DNA of 64,000 bases. Source: Oscheius tipulae (taxonomy: Eukaryota; Nematoda; Chromadorea; Rhabditida; Rhabditidae). The stretch spans positions 10,478,001 to 10,542,000 of the forward strand of contig JASJZH010000004.1 in the NCBI GenBank assembly GCA_037178975.1, given 5' to 3'. Made by a program: the position numbers and the translations under genes. Shown one piece after another: positions 1-12,924 of this stretch; the stretch's first letter is position 1, and each line of letters begins with the position of its first letter. A model generated the notes under the pieces. That model was not told the origin of the DNA. It ran no database searches and saw only the letters and a program-made list of their open reading frames with translations.

Positions 1-2
1 TG

Positions 3-3000
3 ACCTCCGTTCCGAAGCCCTTGAAGTTTATGCGTCCCCATTACGCCAAGATGAAGGAAATCTACAGCAAGCTGACTGACAGCGATGTACAGGTATCTCT
101 TTTTGTCATATTTCCTGCCCAAATTCAACATTTTCAGAAACTTTGTGCCGACGTGATTTCCGTTCTCGCGATGTGCTCGGACGAGAAGACGGACTGCATC
201 AACTACAGGCTGAAGGGCATGCGAGAGCCGATGGGCGACTGGGGACACGAGTACGTCCGGCATCTGGCCACGGAGATGTCCGAAGAGTGGAAGGGTGCGG
301 CCGAGGTCAATGAGAAGAATGCCATCAGACGGGAGGAGCTGTTGATCATGGCCAAGGAAATTATCGCCCACAATATGAAGCACAATGCCGAAGTCGAAGC
401 CTGTGATCTGTTGATTGAGATCGAAAAGCTGGAACTGCTGCTGGACTTTGTTCACGAGGCCGATCATCAACGCGTCTGTCTATATTTGCTGAGGTAAGGT
501 TTTCCGATCTCTTTATGGAAGATAAGGGTGAAATGGCGTCGCTAAAAACTCCCGAGATGTTAATCATTGCTGAGTTTTACAAAGTTCTAAGACTTTTTCA
601 ACTATTCTAAACGTTCGAATTGTGCTAGACTCGGCGCTGTAGAAGTTCTAGTTCGTCTCGCTCTTTTTGTTCCAATTTGAGACTCGAATTGTCTGCAATC
701 TTACATCCGGAAGAAGTTGGGCCACAGCCCTAAATCTCTTGTTCAATGCGATCTAGCATTTGAACTGTATAGTTGCGTTTGCCGAGCGTTTTTCCAAAAT
801 CGAAAGGGTCCCCCTATTGTTTAGATTACGCGTCATTTTCAGTGGTCCACATTTCAAACATTGCATTACACAACCCTTGACCGAAAGTTTGGACCTACTG
901 AATCTAGTGCATGACTAGGCCTGTGCGCACAAATTGGCCGGTTTCGGGCCGGTTGATTTGTGCGCACAGAAAAGTTGAACAACTGGCAAAACATCGAAAA
1001 ATTAAAAAAAAAAATGTCGGTTACACCCCAAAAAGTGAATTTGGTGCGCTGAATTTCGTACCGGACCAGACCAGCCTCATCCGGTCCGGGCGCACATGCT
1101 TGTAAATCCCTGGTCTCTAGAATCCTAGCGAGAGATACAGCAAAAAGTTATTGTGGCCGTACTTTGACTCTTCCTGCTCTCCATTTCATCTCCAACGTTA
1201 TCGATTACTTGATCCTAGAGTCCTGGGCCAAAGGCAGCGGTTGATTTCGATCTGATGAGCTGGTGACCGAAAAACCTCATCAATTTTACACTTACAAATT
1301 TATGACTTGCTAGTGTCTGTTCCAATGTCTAACTACTCCATTTTCAGTTGTGCCCCTCTGACTCCCGATCCGGAAAACGCGAATCTCATTCGGACGGCCA
1401 AGAACATCTACCTCAAGTTCCACAAGTTCCTCGATGCCGTCCGCTGTGCCATCATGCTCAACGAGACGGAAGAGATCAAGAAGATCTTCAAAGAGACCCC
1501 TGACCCGCTTCTCCAAAAGCAGATGGCCATTCTGCTCGGTCGACATCAGATCTTCCTCGAGTTCGACTATCATCCGAATGGCAAGCTGCTCGGCGAGCTT
1601 AATTCCAATGCCCATCTCTATGAATATTTCCACAGTCTGGCCCGGGAGCTCGAGATTATGGAACCGAAGACGCCGGATCAGATCTACAAGAGCCATCTAG
1701 AGCAGACGCGTGAGTTATTCTTCCTTTGTCGTTGTTATTTTGAAGTTTTTGGCTACAAAATAGATGGGAAAATCGTTACGGGACCTGTTGCTCTGTCATT
1801 CTTTCAAAGCAAGTCTAGACCCTCTTAGACTTCGGCGCTTCGGGCTATATATGAGGGAACTTTTTCCCCTTTTACCATCAAGTTGGAAAACAATCCTAAA
1901 GCACAACAACTAACTCATACCTACTATTTTGTCAAGTTCTCATCAACTCTAGAAGCTTATGTCCAGTTCCCTAGCGGTAGTTTATATTCGTAAAACCTTA
2001 TGTGGAGATTGCAAATTGCAGAAATCGTTTAAGTTTCGTATATTGTAATTTGCGAAACACTGAGAAAATCTGAAGTACTGTCAGTGCAATGGGTGTCGCA
2101 GCGATTTTGTAGTTCCAGCTTGATCTCCAAACCTTTTTTGTCTTGTTTTAGTATCGAAGAACGTTCAATTTCAGGTCCTTTCGGCAGCGCCAATGCCCCC
2201 GATTCGGCTCGGATGAATCTCGCGGCTGCTTTCGTGAACGGCTTCGTCAACTGCGGCTTCAGCGTCGACAAGATGATGGCGGAGACGGAGAATGCCAATC
2301 GCTGGTTCTACAAGAACAAGGAATACGGAATGCTCTCGGCGGCCGCCTCGCAAGGACTCATCTGGCGATGGGACATTGACAGCGGTCTGGCACAGTGTGA
2401 TCGCTTCCTCTATGTGCCCGATGACTACATCAAGGCGGGCTCGCTCCTAGCCATCGGAATCATCTCGTCCGGAATTCAAGATCAGTGCGACCCGGCCTCT
2501 GCACTGCTTCTCGACCATATTCACTCGGAGAGGTAGGGAATTTGTTTCAGCAGGATACTGTAAATTTGTCTCTGCTTTTCTAATTATCAGTATCATCCCG
2601 TCCAACTCTGCATGTCTTTGGCTGTTCACAGTCCATCTCATCATTGATCACTATTTTTGGCCATTCAGCCAGTTCAACTTTTATCCTGCCTCTGTCAATC
2701 TGTCCTACGCGTTTTCAATATTTGAATAACTCTTAAAAAAGTAGTCTAACTCTGGTTCTACCTCTTATTGCTTGCCCCTCCTACTCGTTTGTCTTCTTAC
2801 CTGCTCTGGGCATCTTATGACTGTCTTGTCATACTCCTGTCAATTTTTCTCAACCCTGACCTGCCTATGTAGGTCTCAGCAACTCTAATCTTGTTTTTGT
2901 CACCTTATCCCCGTCAAGCAGTCCGACTCCTGTCTAGTCTCTCTGTCCAGTTTGCCCTATTTGAATAATCCAGTCATTCCGTCCTGCTCTAATTCTGCCA

Positions 3001-6000
3001 AGACAATCAAGTGCAGTAATTCTATATGTTTTCCGTTGCTCCTGCACTGTGCTCATCTACTACTCTTTTACCTGTCTACTTGTTCCAAACCTTTTCTGTT
3101 AGCTGGATCTGTCGATGTGTCTTGTCAACCGGGGTTTTTCTCAAAATCTTTTTGAGCTGCTCTCAACAGAAGCTCTTGTAATAGTGACCTGGCCACTGGG
3201 CAGCTTTTCTCTTGGTTTTGATTACGTGTTATTGGCAATTTCGCTATAAGAATCACAATTTCTATCCCTGTCAAAGCCGCAACTTATTCCCACGATTTTT
3301 AGAGCGGTCATGCGAGTTGGATCAGTCCTCGGACTCGGTCTGGCCTACGCCAACTCGAAACGTGAGACGGTCGTCAAGAACGAGGATGGAGGTGTCATTC
3401 ACGAGCTGAAGAAGGTTCTCACCGACAACAAGCCCTCTGCCACCGCCGAAGTCAAGGGACTGACTGGACTCTCGCTCGGCTTGATCATGGTCGGTACCGG
3501 GGATCACACCGTCGCGATGGAGATGCTACAGACACTAATGGAACGCAACGAGACCGAGCTGGCGGACCCTAATATGCGTTTCCTGGCCCTGGGAATCGCT
3601 CTCATATTCCTCGGTTTGTTCAATTTTTCTTTCACTTCAGATCACCAAAACATGGTCAAAAACACTGCTAGTAGTTCGTTTGGAGAAAAGAGTCTTTCGA
3701 ACACGCCCAAACCTTGATTTCGTGCAGTCGTCACTTGGCCTTAATCACGGTTCAGATAGGGGGTCGCATGCCGAGGGCTACCCCAATTGTGCAGCTCTAC
3801 CGTGAGACCGTGCAGATTATTCTTTGGTAGGGAAACGAGCCCATACGAACGTGAAAACTTGTCTATCGTCATTTTTTGAGTTTCTCTTTCGCCCTCTGAT
3901 GTTTCCTCGCCCTAAAAAAAGTCACTTTGTTTGCGACGGTCACTCGGAATTTTGTAAATCCCAGAGCTCTATATAATCAGAACTTTCTGAGATGAAGCTA
4001 TTTTGATATAGATGAGTTTAGAAGGTTATTCAACTTCAAGGAACTTCTTTGCCGTAGCTACAGCCGTTTATCTTGAAAATTTAACGTGCAAAAGCGGCTC
4101 GCAAAATGTTTTGTTCAGGTTCAATTGACCACTGATTTCATGTCATTTATAAGCATAGAATTCGAATACATGGCAGGAATGTGGAGAGACTCATTGAAAA
4201 TTTGAGAAAAAAATACCTAAATGTTCCCGACTACGAGTCTGAAATCATGTGAATTTGTTAATTTCAGGTACTCAGGAGAAAAGTGAGGTCTTCGTCGAGA
4301 CAATCCGTTCACTTCCCGACCCCTTCGGAGCCATGATGTCCACGCTGGTCGATGTTTGCGCCTATGCCGGAACCGGGCACGTTCTTAAGATCCAGAAGCT
4401 TCTGCATCTCTGCTCCGAGCACTACGAGACGGAGGAGAAGAAAAAAGGCAAACGGGACAAAAAGAACAAGGACAAGAAGGAGGAGAAGGAACCCGCCGGG
4501 AAGACGGATTTGTCGAGTCAGCAAGCCGTAGCCGTGATCGGAATCGCTCTCATCGCCATGGGTGACGACGTCGGAAGTCAAATGGCTCTGCGCATGTTCG
4601 GACATCTGATTCGCTACGGAGAGCCCGTGATTCGTCGCGCTGTGCCCTTGGCTCTGTCCCTGATCTCTGTGTCCAATCCCCAGCTGAATATTCTCGAGAC
4701 GTTGAGCAAGTTCTCTCACGATGCCGACGCCGATACGGCTCATAATGCCATCTTCGCTATGGGATTGGTCAGTTTTTCTTGCTATTTTTCTAAGCAATTG
4801 GTGAACTCTGGGTGTTAGAAGGAAGGATCGGGTAGTTTCGAGCAATGTCGGTGTTATCGCTTACCAAAGTAGCAAAAAGTAGTCGCCTATCCGCAGGAAT
4901 CCAGTGTTAGACTATGCTAAGTGAAAGTTTGGTGTTTGGTTCACCAAAAGAAGAATATACCCGAATCTGGAGTAACTTTCTCAAAGATTTACCTAGTCAG
5001 ATTTTTTCTGAAACGTACCGTAGGACAAGTTTTTAACACGGGGAGCTGCGAATGAGTGCCGCTTACCTCAGAACTTGGACCCCTAGAAACTCAAATTGAA
5101 AAACCCGTCATGTGCTCTTCTAAACCCACTAAACTTCAGGTCGGAGCCGGGACGAACAATGCTCGTCTCGTCGCTATGCTTCGCCAGCTGGCCAGCTATC
5201 ATCACAAGGACCAAGTCTCCCTCATGCTCGTGCGCATCGCCCAGGGTCTGACCCATTTGGGCAAAGGAACGATGACGATGAACCCGTGGCACAGTGACAG
5301 ACAGCTCCTCAGTCCGAGTGCTGTCGCCTCCCTGCTCACAATCTGCTTCGCCTTCCTCGATGCCAACAACTCGGTGCTGAACTCTCGACAGCATTATCTC
5401 CTCTATACCCTCGTCCTGGCCATGCAGCCCCGGATGCTTGTCACGCTCTGTGAGGATGAGACCAATCCGGGACAGTTGAAACAGGTAAGCGTACTCCTTT
5501 TTTTCATTCTGGGCAGAAAAACCTTTGAAAGACAGGAGAGAACTAAGTCAACCTCTTTGTTATAAGCCTCTCTATTTCTTACCTAATTTCGGGCATCTTT
5601 GTTCTTTTTCGATGTAGTGCGTTGAGAAACTACTGATTTTGTCATTGAATCGGATGGACATAATGCCATCAAATCTCGCGGCGACTATCACATTTTACTC
5701 GTGGTCTTGATACGAGAATCTCTAGAGAATCTGTCGCAATTGCCTCAAAAAGATTAGTGTGCTGGTCCACAATTTGTTTCTCATAATGCCTATCAGAACC
5801 ATTCCTAGCCACAGATACCGCTAAATTTTGATTTTCGCAGAGTCAAGGCAAACCCGTCAGAATTAGAGCCACCTTTTTTATTGCATGACTTTCAAGACGA
5901 GAGGATGTAGAAATTGGCCGCAAACTGCTCAGTGGTGGCTATTTTTTGTAGTAGATACTCAATAAAACAAAGACTCACAAAAAGCAAGATCTGGTCAGAA

Positions 6001-6555
6001 CAAGCGATTTGCAGGCAAATGATAGATTAAGGACCACTTTCTGCACAGATTGTCTTGGGGCGGAGACCGAAAAAGGGATGAAATTAGCTCTATTCGGTCC
6101 TGAGCTTAATTACTTCCTTGTAAATCGTAGCTAGAGCAAAAGTATTGTCTTCGAATCCGAAAAAAACAGTCCTATAGTTGATTCTGTGTGGAAGGATCTA
6201 TTCTAGTTAAGTATAAGAAATTTGCTATAAAAACCCGCAAAACCTCAAAATCTGTCCTAATTCAAATCATTACCAGGTCTGCACTACGGTCCGTGTCGGT
6301 CAGGCTGTCGACGTCGTCGCTCAGGCCGGCAAGCCCAAGACGATTACCGGCTTCCAGACGCACACTACCCCTGTTCTCCTCGCGTACGGAGAGCGGGCAG
6401 AGCTCGCCAATGAAGAATGTAATTTTTTTATCTACAAATATCAAAAAATGACCAATTCAGACATCGCGATGACGCCCTACCTGGAAGGTCTCGTCATCCT
6501 AAAGAAGAACCCGGACTACGAGGCTCCGGCCGTGACGGTGGCAGCGAAAAAGTAA
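3..6555 (+). CDS. PSMD2: 26S proteasome regulatory subunit RPN1 (PSMD2), 5' partial
   Basis: RPN1 is the large scaffold of the proteasome base. It binds ubiquitin receptors and shuttle factors and contacts the RPT ATPase ring. Nine exons join in phase: 3-92, 138-493, 1348-1709, 2175-2532, 3303-3613, 4268-4767, 5140-5484, 6277-6418 and 6461-6555. They give 852 residues ending in TAA; about the first 110 residues lie outside the window. The frame opens with TSVPKPLKF and keeps family landmarks: GHEYVRHLA, the PC-repeat stretches [16 protein letters not shown] and NIFxxL-type repeats, a Lys/Glu-rich loop near 4435-4500, RRAVPLAL, and the C-terminal GQAVDVV and [11 protein letters not shown]. The first intron is 45 bases and keeps the frame open, so a naive translation reads through it. 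Introns of 500-850 bases elsewhere are unusually long for this window. Identity is very secure; exact junctions are inferred from family alignment. Confidence 0.96.
2533..3302 (+). other. long intron of RPN1, rich in CTGTC/TGTC words
   Basis: This 770-base intron is dense in short pyrimidine words such as CTGTC, TGTCAA and CTGTCC, many of them spaced about 15-30 bases apart. No exon or conserved frame was found in it. It resembles the CTGTC-rich stretches at 23.8-24.1 kb and 30.2-30.35 kb. Confidence 0.4.
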
Positions 6556-6815
6556 CTATAATTGGCCCCCGGTACCCCCTACAGTCTGAAACGGTGTAAC
6601 TTGTAATTATTTATTCTCTATTCCCCTGTTTAGTTGTTTTTTGAGAGTCCCATGCTGTTTTGGGAGAGGCACTTCTTCTCTTTAGGTGTGATACTCATTT
6701 CTTATCGTCCCACTCCACATCTTCTTCCCCATCCCAATTGATTTGAACCCGTCTGCATCGAGTAAATGTGCAGCTTTTTGACTGTTATTCTTCTAGACCA
6801 AAAAATGCATAATTT

Positions 6816-7110
6816 GGGACCTCGGGAAGCGGATTTTGAAGACAAGGCATATAAATGGGTCATCTACATGGTTACTTAGTAAGATTGAGCTAAAAGCTCG
6901 ATTTATTTGGCTCCTGGGACAGTTGCTCGAAGCATTTTGGAACATTTAGACGAATTTACAGCGATTTTGGGCAAAAATTAGGTTTAGGGTCCTGGAGATG
7001 TGAGCTTGAAGCTAGGGCTCTTTTATGGGTCATTTGGTTAGTTTTCAACTTATTTCTGGCCTGAAACTGGAGTAGTTTGGGCCCTGGAGAAGTAGTTTTT
7101 GGAGTCCAGG
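6816..7110. repeat. degenerate repeat of about 80-93 bases, four copies
   Basis: The word GG(G/C)(A/T/C)CCT(G/C)GGA recurs at about 6816, 6909, 6987 and 7078, so spacings are roughly 93, 78 and 91 bases. Two copies also share ATGGGTCAT followed by a GGTTA word. Units are strongly diverged, so the array is read by eye only. Confidence 0.4.
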
Positions 7111-8663
7111 TTTTATTGTTGAGCATTTTCGACGATTTCGAACCAGTTTGAAGCATTTCTGATCGATTGGGGTGAAAAAATGGGAGAAAGGGAGCTGGAG
7201 GAGTCTTCGGGAAGTTTTTCGTTGAAAAGCAGAATCCCCTGAACAGGTAGATGGGCATAAATCAGACAAGGCTTTGCTTCTTCACGCGCGTCAGCCCGCT
7301 CTCCACGTGTAGATAAGAAGACAGGAGACTCTAGGCTTCTTTGTTATGTTCGAGGAATCGGGATGATTTAAGACTACAGATAGCTTCAGAAACGGTGTTT
7401 TGCAGCGAGAGGGCTCACAATTTTGTGACTAGAGTTAGTTGTCAGATCACTCCAAACCCACTTTATGCTGCATGTGCAACCTTTTCAATACTTCTGCTTG
7501 ATCCAAGAGATCCCATTTTATCAACGCATATCGTCTACAACTTTTTTTTCCTTCTGCCACTTCAGCTTCCCTCTTCAAACCAGTAAAAACGATCGTCCGA
7601 GTACATCTTTTGCAGATGGAACTTTTCTGACTCGACTTGTTATTTGTCAAGTCTTATTCTGGGATAACGCCTGACATGTAAGAAGGACGTGCTTTATCCT
7701 AGTCAAGTTTGGTTGATACCCCATTGGGGCTCGTGACAGGTAGATGCTGTTCCAGTCGACCTACCCTGACAGGAGCAACGGTTTCCCATAGGCATCTCCC
7801 AAACAGACAGACATAGAGAGACTGTTGGGCATTTAGAACTAGATAGTTGTGCCCAGAAGACCCGACTTTTTTTCACCTTGGCTGTCCCAAAAAAACCTTT
7901 GACTTAGCATATGACAGTCTTGTACCCACCTTAATTGAATGATGAGAGTCAAATACTTTTCTACAGGCTTAGCCGTATCACCAGAAGCACATTGATGTGT
8001 TTGGACGTGGTGTACATTGTTTTACGACATGCAATTTTTATGGGACGGTCAAAAGTAAGGAAAAGGAATAGGGCGGTACAGTCAATGTAAAAAAGAGTCT
8101 CTCTCTTTGTCGTCTACACGTTCAACTATTTGAGCACTCTCATATACCTTCTTACTTGCCTTTTGCACAAGCTCCCTGACTCAATTTCGCACCAAATTTA
8201 AGACCCGCGCAAATTTAGTTTGCTCGCCCCTTGTTCTCTCTCCTTCCTATCCCTTCCCAGTTCGCTTCCTCCGGGGTGATAGCAGCAGCTTTGTCCCTGG
8301 AATCTACAGATAACTCTCACTTCATTTTCTAGTGAGAACCTTGAACAGTTTTCCACTATCACTCCGCTGTACAGCAACCTTGACAATGGAACCCACTGCA
8401 ATCAGTCCAAGCTTCCTATTTTTCCGTCTTCCCCACGCGTTCCTCATGTTTATCAGAGGCCAAAAATATCAACATTGGTGATGAAAATGTTAAACTTGAC
8501 TCATATCTGGAGGCTATATAAGAGAGACTGTGATAGTTTCAAAAGATCTTGTGATCTTGGTTCGAAGTCCAGAGAGATACAGCTGTTCTTGTGATCCTTT
8601 ATATCAGTGCCGGCTCGTGATAGCTCTCGGACAATCACCTCATACACCCTCTGTCCCTCTCCC

Positions 8664-8684
8664 TGTCTCTCTCTCTCTCTCTCT
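8664..8684. repeat. (CT)n microsatellite
   Basis: About ten uninterrupted CT units sit inside a broader pyrimidine-rich tract from 8640 to 8690. Confidence 0.85.
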
Positions 8685-9377
8685 ATGATTTATGCAAGAT
8701 GTTGTTCTCATCCTGTCTCGTGGTGGTACTTTTAGTTCTAGTATCTTCGAAAAATTGTCCTTTCCCAGTACTTTGGCCACTCTCCTACAGTCTTATAGAA
8801 AGCCGTTTCGAAGCCTATATTTTCAGTAGCCTCCTCTCAATATTTCCCCTATTGTCCTCCCCTTTACTGAGGCTTCCGGTACTCTCTTTCTCCCCTTCCA
8901 CATCAATCCAATCAACCAAAAAAAAAATTTTTACCCTTTTTATCACCGTCAGTCGCTTTGTACGTATAGAGAGACTGAGAAGGTTCTTGGTTTGATATAG
9001 ACTATTGGTATTTTTTTGTTAGTCACAGATTTTTTTGATGTTGAGTTAGGGTCTATCCCAATGAGCTCCATGTACTCGCAGCGCTTATTATTTCAGTACA
9101 GGACTCATCAGCCAAAACAACCTTGAGCTTCACAACAGCAAGCAACAGTTTATCAAAGTACTTTTTCATATCAACCCCATGATCCTCAGTAAACTGTCTG
9201 TAGCTTGTCCAAAATGTTGACTCATTTTCTCTAACACGAAGCTGACAGATTGCAGTCGTATAAAACTTTCCAATGATCAGATCGAATTCCTAGGCTAAAA
9301 TTTTGCAAATCCGCTTACGGTTCCACCGCTACCTCTGCAAACGTTGTCCTCTTTCATTTCATAGCTTCATTGTCCAA

Positions 9378-9755
9378 TTAACAAAAGTACAATAGATAAA
9401 AGAAGGGTACAAAACCACAAAGTAGACTTCCTCTAATGGCTCCAGAGACTACATCGGTTATGCCATCTTCAGCTCTTTTCCAACTAGAAACTGGCGACAG
9501 GCCTCTAACTATTAAAGGAGCTGGTTTACTCGGATCGTTGCACATGTCCGAGTAACAGCAGTAAGCAGGAAGGGTAAACTTCTCACATGCCTTTCTTGGA
9601 AAACAGCCGGCTTTGTTGTAGGTCTTGAAGCAGACATCATGGGCGGGATTCATGTCGCAATCCACGAGTCTCCGTGTTTTTGTACTTGCGTAGCACATGA
9701 TGGCATAGGTGCATGTACAGAACAGTAGAAACAGGATAGAGACTCGGAGAGTCAT
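9378..9755 (-). CDS. Ly6/uPAR-like GPI-anchored surface protein
   Basis: This is a single-exon frame of 125 residues on the minus strand. I chose the ATG at 9755-9753 because it starts a classic signal peptide (MTLRVSILFLLF then small residues). An upstream in-frame Met exists but would bury the signal. The mature part has eight cysteines and ends in CCYSDMCN, the CCxxDxCN signature of three-finger Ly6/uPAR domains. A serine/charged spacer follows, then a hydrophobic tail (about GSLLCGFVPFFYLLYFC) running to the stop, as expected for a GPI-attachment signal. The family usually carries ten cysteines, so one disulfide may be missing. Such proteins are small cell-surface or secreted modulators; the specific function is unknown. 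Confidence 0.72.
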   Translation of the reverse strand: MTLRVSILFLLFCTCTYAIMCYASTKTRRLVDCDMNPAHDVCFKTYNKAGCFPRKACEKFTLPAYCCYSDMCNDPSKPAPLIVRGLSPVSSWKRAEDGITDVVSGAIRGSLLCGFVPFFYLLYFC

Positions 9756-11032
9756 TAGTAGACAATGGAACCAGTACTCTGTCACTTTTCTTTCTCGACA
9801 GGACAACTGTCCCTTTGTTTAATGCTATCTGAAGCTCAGAATTCAAGTATGCCGAAACAGAGACAGAGAACAGAGACAAAGATATCAATCCTTTTCTTTG
9901 CCAGACAAAAGATTCCAAGGAGCCACAGCTGTGTACCGTTTTCTCAAAAAAGAGCCATCTGTTCACCCCTGGTTGTATGACAGCTGTACTGCTCGTTAAT
10001 TACTCTCTCCAGCCCGCGTGTTTGTTGTCTTGAGAATGCTTGGCTGTCCCTACCTAACGAACCTCCTGTTATCATTTTGTTCCCCATTCTTTTTCTCTCG
10101 AGGCGAAGACCAGAAGCGTCGCCATCAATTTTCCGCTGAGCCTCTTATCAGCACTGCTATTCTTCCCAGCTCAGCAGAACCCTCGAGAAGATAGAGAGGT
10201 TTTATATCCTACCATGCTCGAGGTTTTATATCGGTAGAATGGCTCTTCTAGAATTGCTAGTCTTTTCCAACGTTCAAGGTCGATGCTACAGGCAGTCGTA
10301 TATTGGTTAGTATAGGGGTTCCAGTCATATCATGAGCTTAAAAAGTTTGTAGCCGGTTCTGTTACATCCTGTTTTTCTTGTCCCTAAGAATCGATTTCAG
10401 TATGATCGTGACGTATAGGATAAAATCTTATACCTTCCTGAAAAGCTGGGGGTGCAAATTGGTCAAAGCGAAATCCTGGACATAGGTGTGATTAGATACT
10501 GCTCCCAGCCAAGTTTGTTCTTACACACTTCCAAAATTAATCGATCTTTCATCTCAGTTTATCCTCTCCTTCTCTTATGTTCACTCGAGTTTACTCGCTT
10601 GACTACCGAACAAAACTGGAGGCCGAAGACACCTGTAATGAGCTGACTACCTCTCTTTTGTTCTGTAGCCGTAAACAATAGAATACGGACGGTCCGAGAG
10701 CTCGTCTGAACTCGAGCTTGAACCCAGGGGAGCCTTTACCCCTACGTCAGAAATCACAGTCCAAACAGGATATTCTTTTCCCTATTGCGCTGGCCACAAG
10801 GTGCGCTCTGAACCCTGCTGCTTCGATAAGTCATTCTCTCTGATAAGGGCATGAAATATGGCTCTATTCTCCCCTCTGCTCTGTTCCATTACGTAACCTG
10901 AGGTACCATCCGATCCAATGGATCCCGTGGTGCCGGCCACGGGTCATCCGCGTCAGTTGTCTTCCCAATGTTTTGCTTTTCTCTCATCGATTTCTCTTAC
11001 TAGTCGTCCTGAAAACACTTTTCCGATTCCAG
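9756..11032. other. intergenic stretch, no supported gene
   Basis: This spacer lies between the divergently arranged Ly6-like (-) and saposin (+) genes, so it should contain both promoters. A short direct repeat, GAGGTTTTATAT, occurs at about 10196 and 10219. No coding exon or RNA gene was recognised. Confidence 0.6.
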
Positions 11033-12380
11033 ATGAAGTTCTTGGTGGTATTGGCCCTGGCTGCGGCCGTTCTGGCTGACAAGGATGTCATGCTGAAGGA
11101 GAACCGTGTCGTCGCTGACACTGTCACTACCGTCGGAACTTCTTGCGAGACTTGCCAAGATGTGGGTTTGACAAAGAGACAGTGAGAGACAGAGAGACAT
11201 AGAGATAGAGAGACAGCGGGACAGAGATAGACCATTCCTTTCAGCTGATCAGACGCTTCGTCGCCGCCTCGGAGGACAAAGTCAAGATGGCCGAGCTCCA
11301 GATGATCCTCAGACCCCTCTGCGCTACCACCAGCTACAAGGAAGAGTGCGAGGTCTTCGTCGCCAACCTGCCCAACATGATCACCAAGCTGAAGCCCTGG
11401 TTGGCCAACGAGGCCAAGGTCTGCAAGAACATCCATCTCTGCGGAAACAACAAGCTCGACGCTTTCAGAAAGATTGGCATGCTCTACGTCAAGAGATATA
11501 TGGATGAGGCCGAGGGACTTGTGAGTTTTTTTTAGAGTGGGAACCGTTGGTAGTCTTGACAGGAACCTTCTTTTATGAGATCACTTGGGATTGGTAGACC
11601 TAACCTATCCGTTGTTGTGTCCGTTACTCATCTCGAGATATTGACAGAGATAGAGAGACAGTGACGATCTGATAAATTAGGAACATTGAAAGGGACTGGA
11701 CAAGCTACCAGGTCAGGAAAACAATAGTATGATCTCCTTTACCACCATACCTTTGACAGAAATGGACTGACAGAGACAGGTTGACATGGGTAAGTTAACC
11801 TTGACATTACTGAGAGACAGGTTGATTTTAAGAAGTAGCAGGTGATTAGTAAGAAGTCTTTCCTAATAAGGAGATCCAGAATCTGAAAGTGAAGTCAAAA
11901 ACCTATGCAATGAGCAGTTAAAGGTGAAGAATTGGGACCGTTCAGATGTCCTTCCCTGATCAGAATACGGTCAGGGTTCTGCTAGGGTTTTCAAATGGGC
12001 ATGGATGGCTATCTTTATTGCTAGTAAACTACCTCAATTACAGAAGGACCTCGTCTGCGACGAGTGCCAGATGGCTGTCCGTGAGGTTCGCGTCTACGTT
12101 CAGGACAAGGATCGCCAGAAGCAGATCCGTGACTTCATCTCCCGCGAAATCTGCACCCATGCCGGAAGCCACCGTGGAATGTGCGACATGGTCGTCGAGC
12201 AGTTCCTTCCCGAGCTCTTCCAGGAACTCGACGTCATCTTGGCCGATGCCAAGAAGGTACGGCGCAATCTTTCCAGAGAGACAAGACAAGTTTCAGGCCT
12301 GCGGAGACCTCGGCTTCTGCCATGGATACGCCCGTCCCGCCAAGCTGGTAGGCATCATCGGATTCATCTCCCGTCTGTAA
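11033..12380 (+). CDS. secreted protein with two saposin B domains (short 3' end)
   Basis: Exons 11033-11161, 11245-11520, 12044-12256 and 12297-12380 join in phase for 233 residues. The ATG begins a signal peptide (MKFLVVLALAAAVLA) and directly follows the acceptor-like GATTCCAG, suggesting a 5' leader intron or trans-splice site. Two saposin-type domains follow, each with six cysteines: the first runs from CETC to HLC (about residues 38-112), the second from CDEC to GFC (about 140-215). Saposin-like proteins bind or perturb lipids, as lysosomal cofactors or secreted effectors. The last ten residues after PAKL are read through a good donor (GTAGGC at 12348), so this stop may be used only when that donor is skipped. 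An AATAAA lies 93 bases downstream. The intron at 11162-11244 is almost entirely GAGACA-type sequence. Confidence 0.85.
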
Positions 12381-12472
12381 TCCTGTGCTCAAATCCATGT
12401 CCATACTCTCTCTCTCTCTCTCTCCCTATTTCTGTACCTGCCCAGCCTTGATGGTGCATAATTATTCGTCAC

Positions 12473-12478
12473 AATAAA
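12473..12478 (+). terminator. poly(A) signal AATAAA of the short saposin transcript
   Basis: A canonical AATAAA lies 93 bases after the TAA at 12378-12380 and supports use of the short 3' end. Confidence 0.7.
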
Positions 12479-12924
12479 GTCGCTTGATACCCCTCATGTA
12501 TCCCTTTTATTCCCTGAGAAACACCTTTCTTTAATCCTACGTCATACGCTTACCTTTGTACTTCCATGGGTCAAAATGCCTGAGAATTGAAGAGTAAATA
12601 GAAATATTAAAATCAGGTGAGTAGAGAAAACTGTGAAGTCAAGATCAAAATATGGATGATCTGGTCAATCACCTAGGGTTTCTATCTGTAAGCAGATCAA
12701 AATTGTCTTCGGCTCTCAGGGTTCTGCGACGAATTGAATCTGATAAGGTATTGTGCTGCCTAGAACCTGGCACAGAGTTTTGATGGTTAGGTTATGAATC
12801 CATGCTCATCGCCACATCAAACAAGTGTGTTGTTTGGCTGTTATGGACAGATAAAGCATGGCATTCCCGATATCGAAACCTCTCTTTCCTTTGTTCTCAT
12901 GGACAGCTTTGAACACCATTTTAG

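Larger units (their letters stand above)
6556..9377. other. intergenic stretch, no supported gene
   Basis: The spacer between the RPN1 stop and the Ly6-like gene holds a degenerate repeat near 6.8-7.1 kb, a pyrimidine-rich run at 8.64-8.69 kb and a TATATAAG word near 8516 with no gene clearly downstream. Open frames here are short and lack recognisable motifs. Confidence 0.6.

Noticed and set aside
8551-8585. GGTTCGAAGTCC resembling a tRNA T-loop
   Set aside because: The flanking bases do not form a T-stem, and no acceptor, D or anticodon arm is present.
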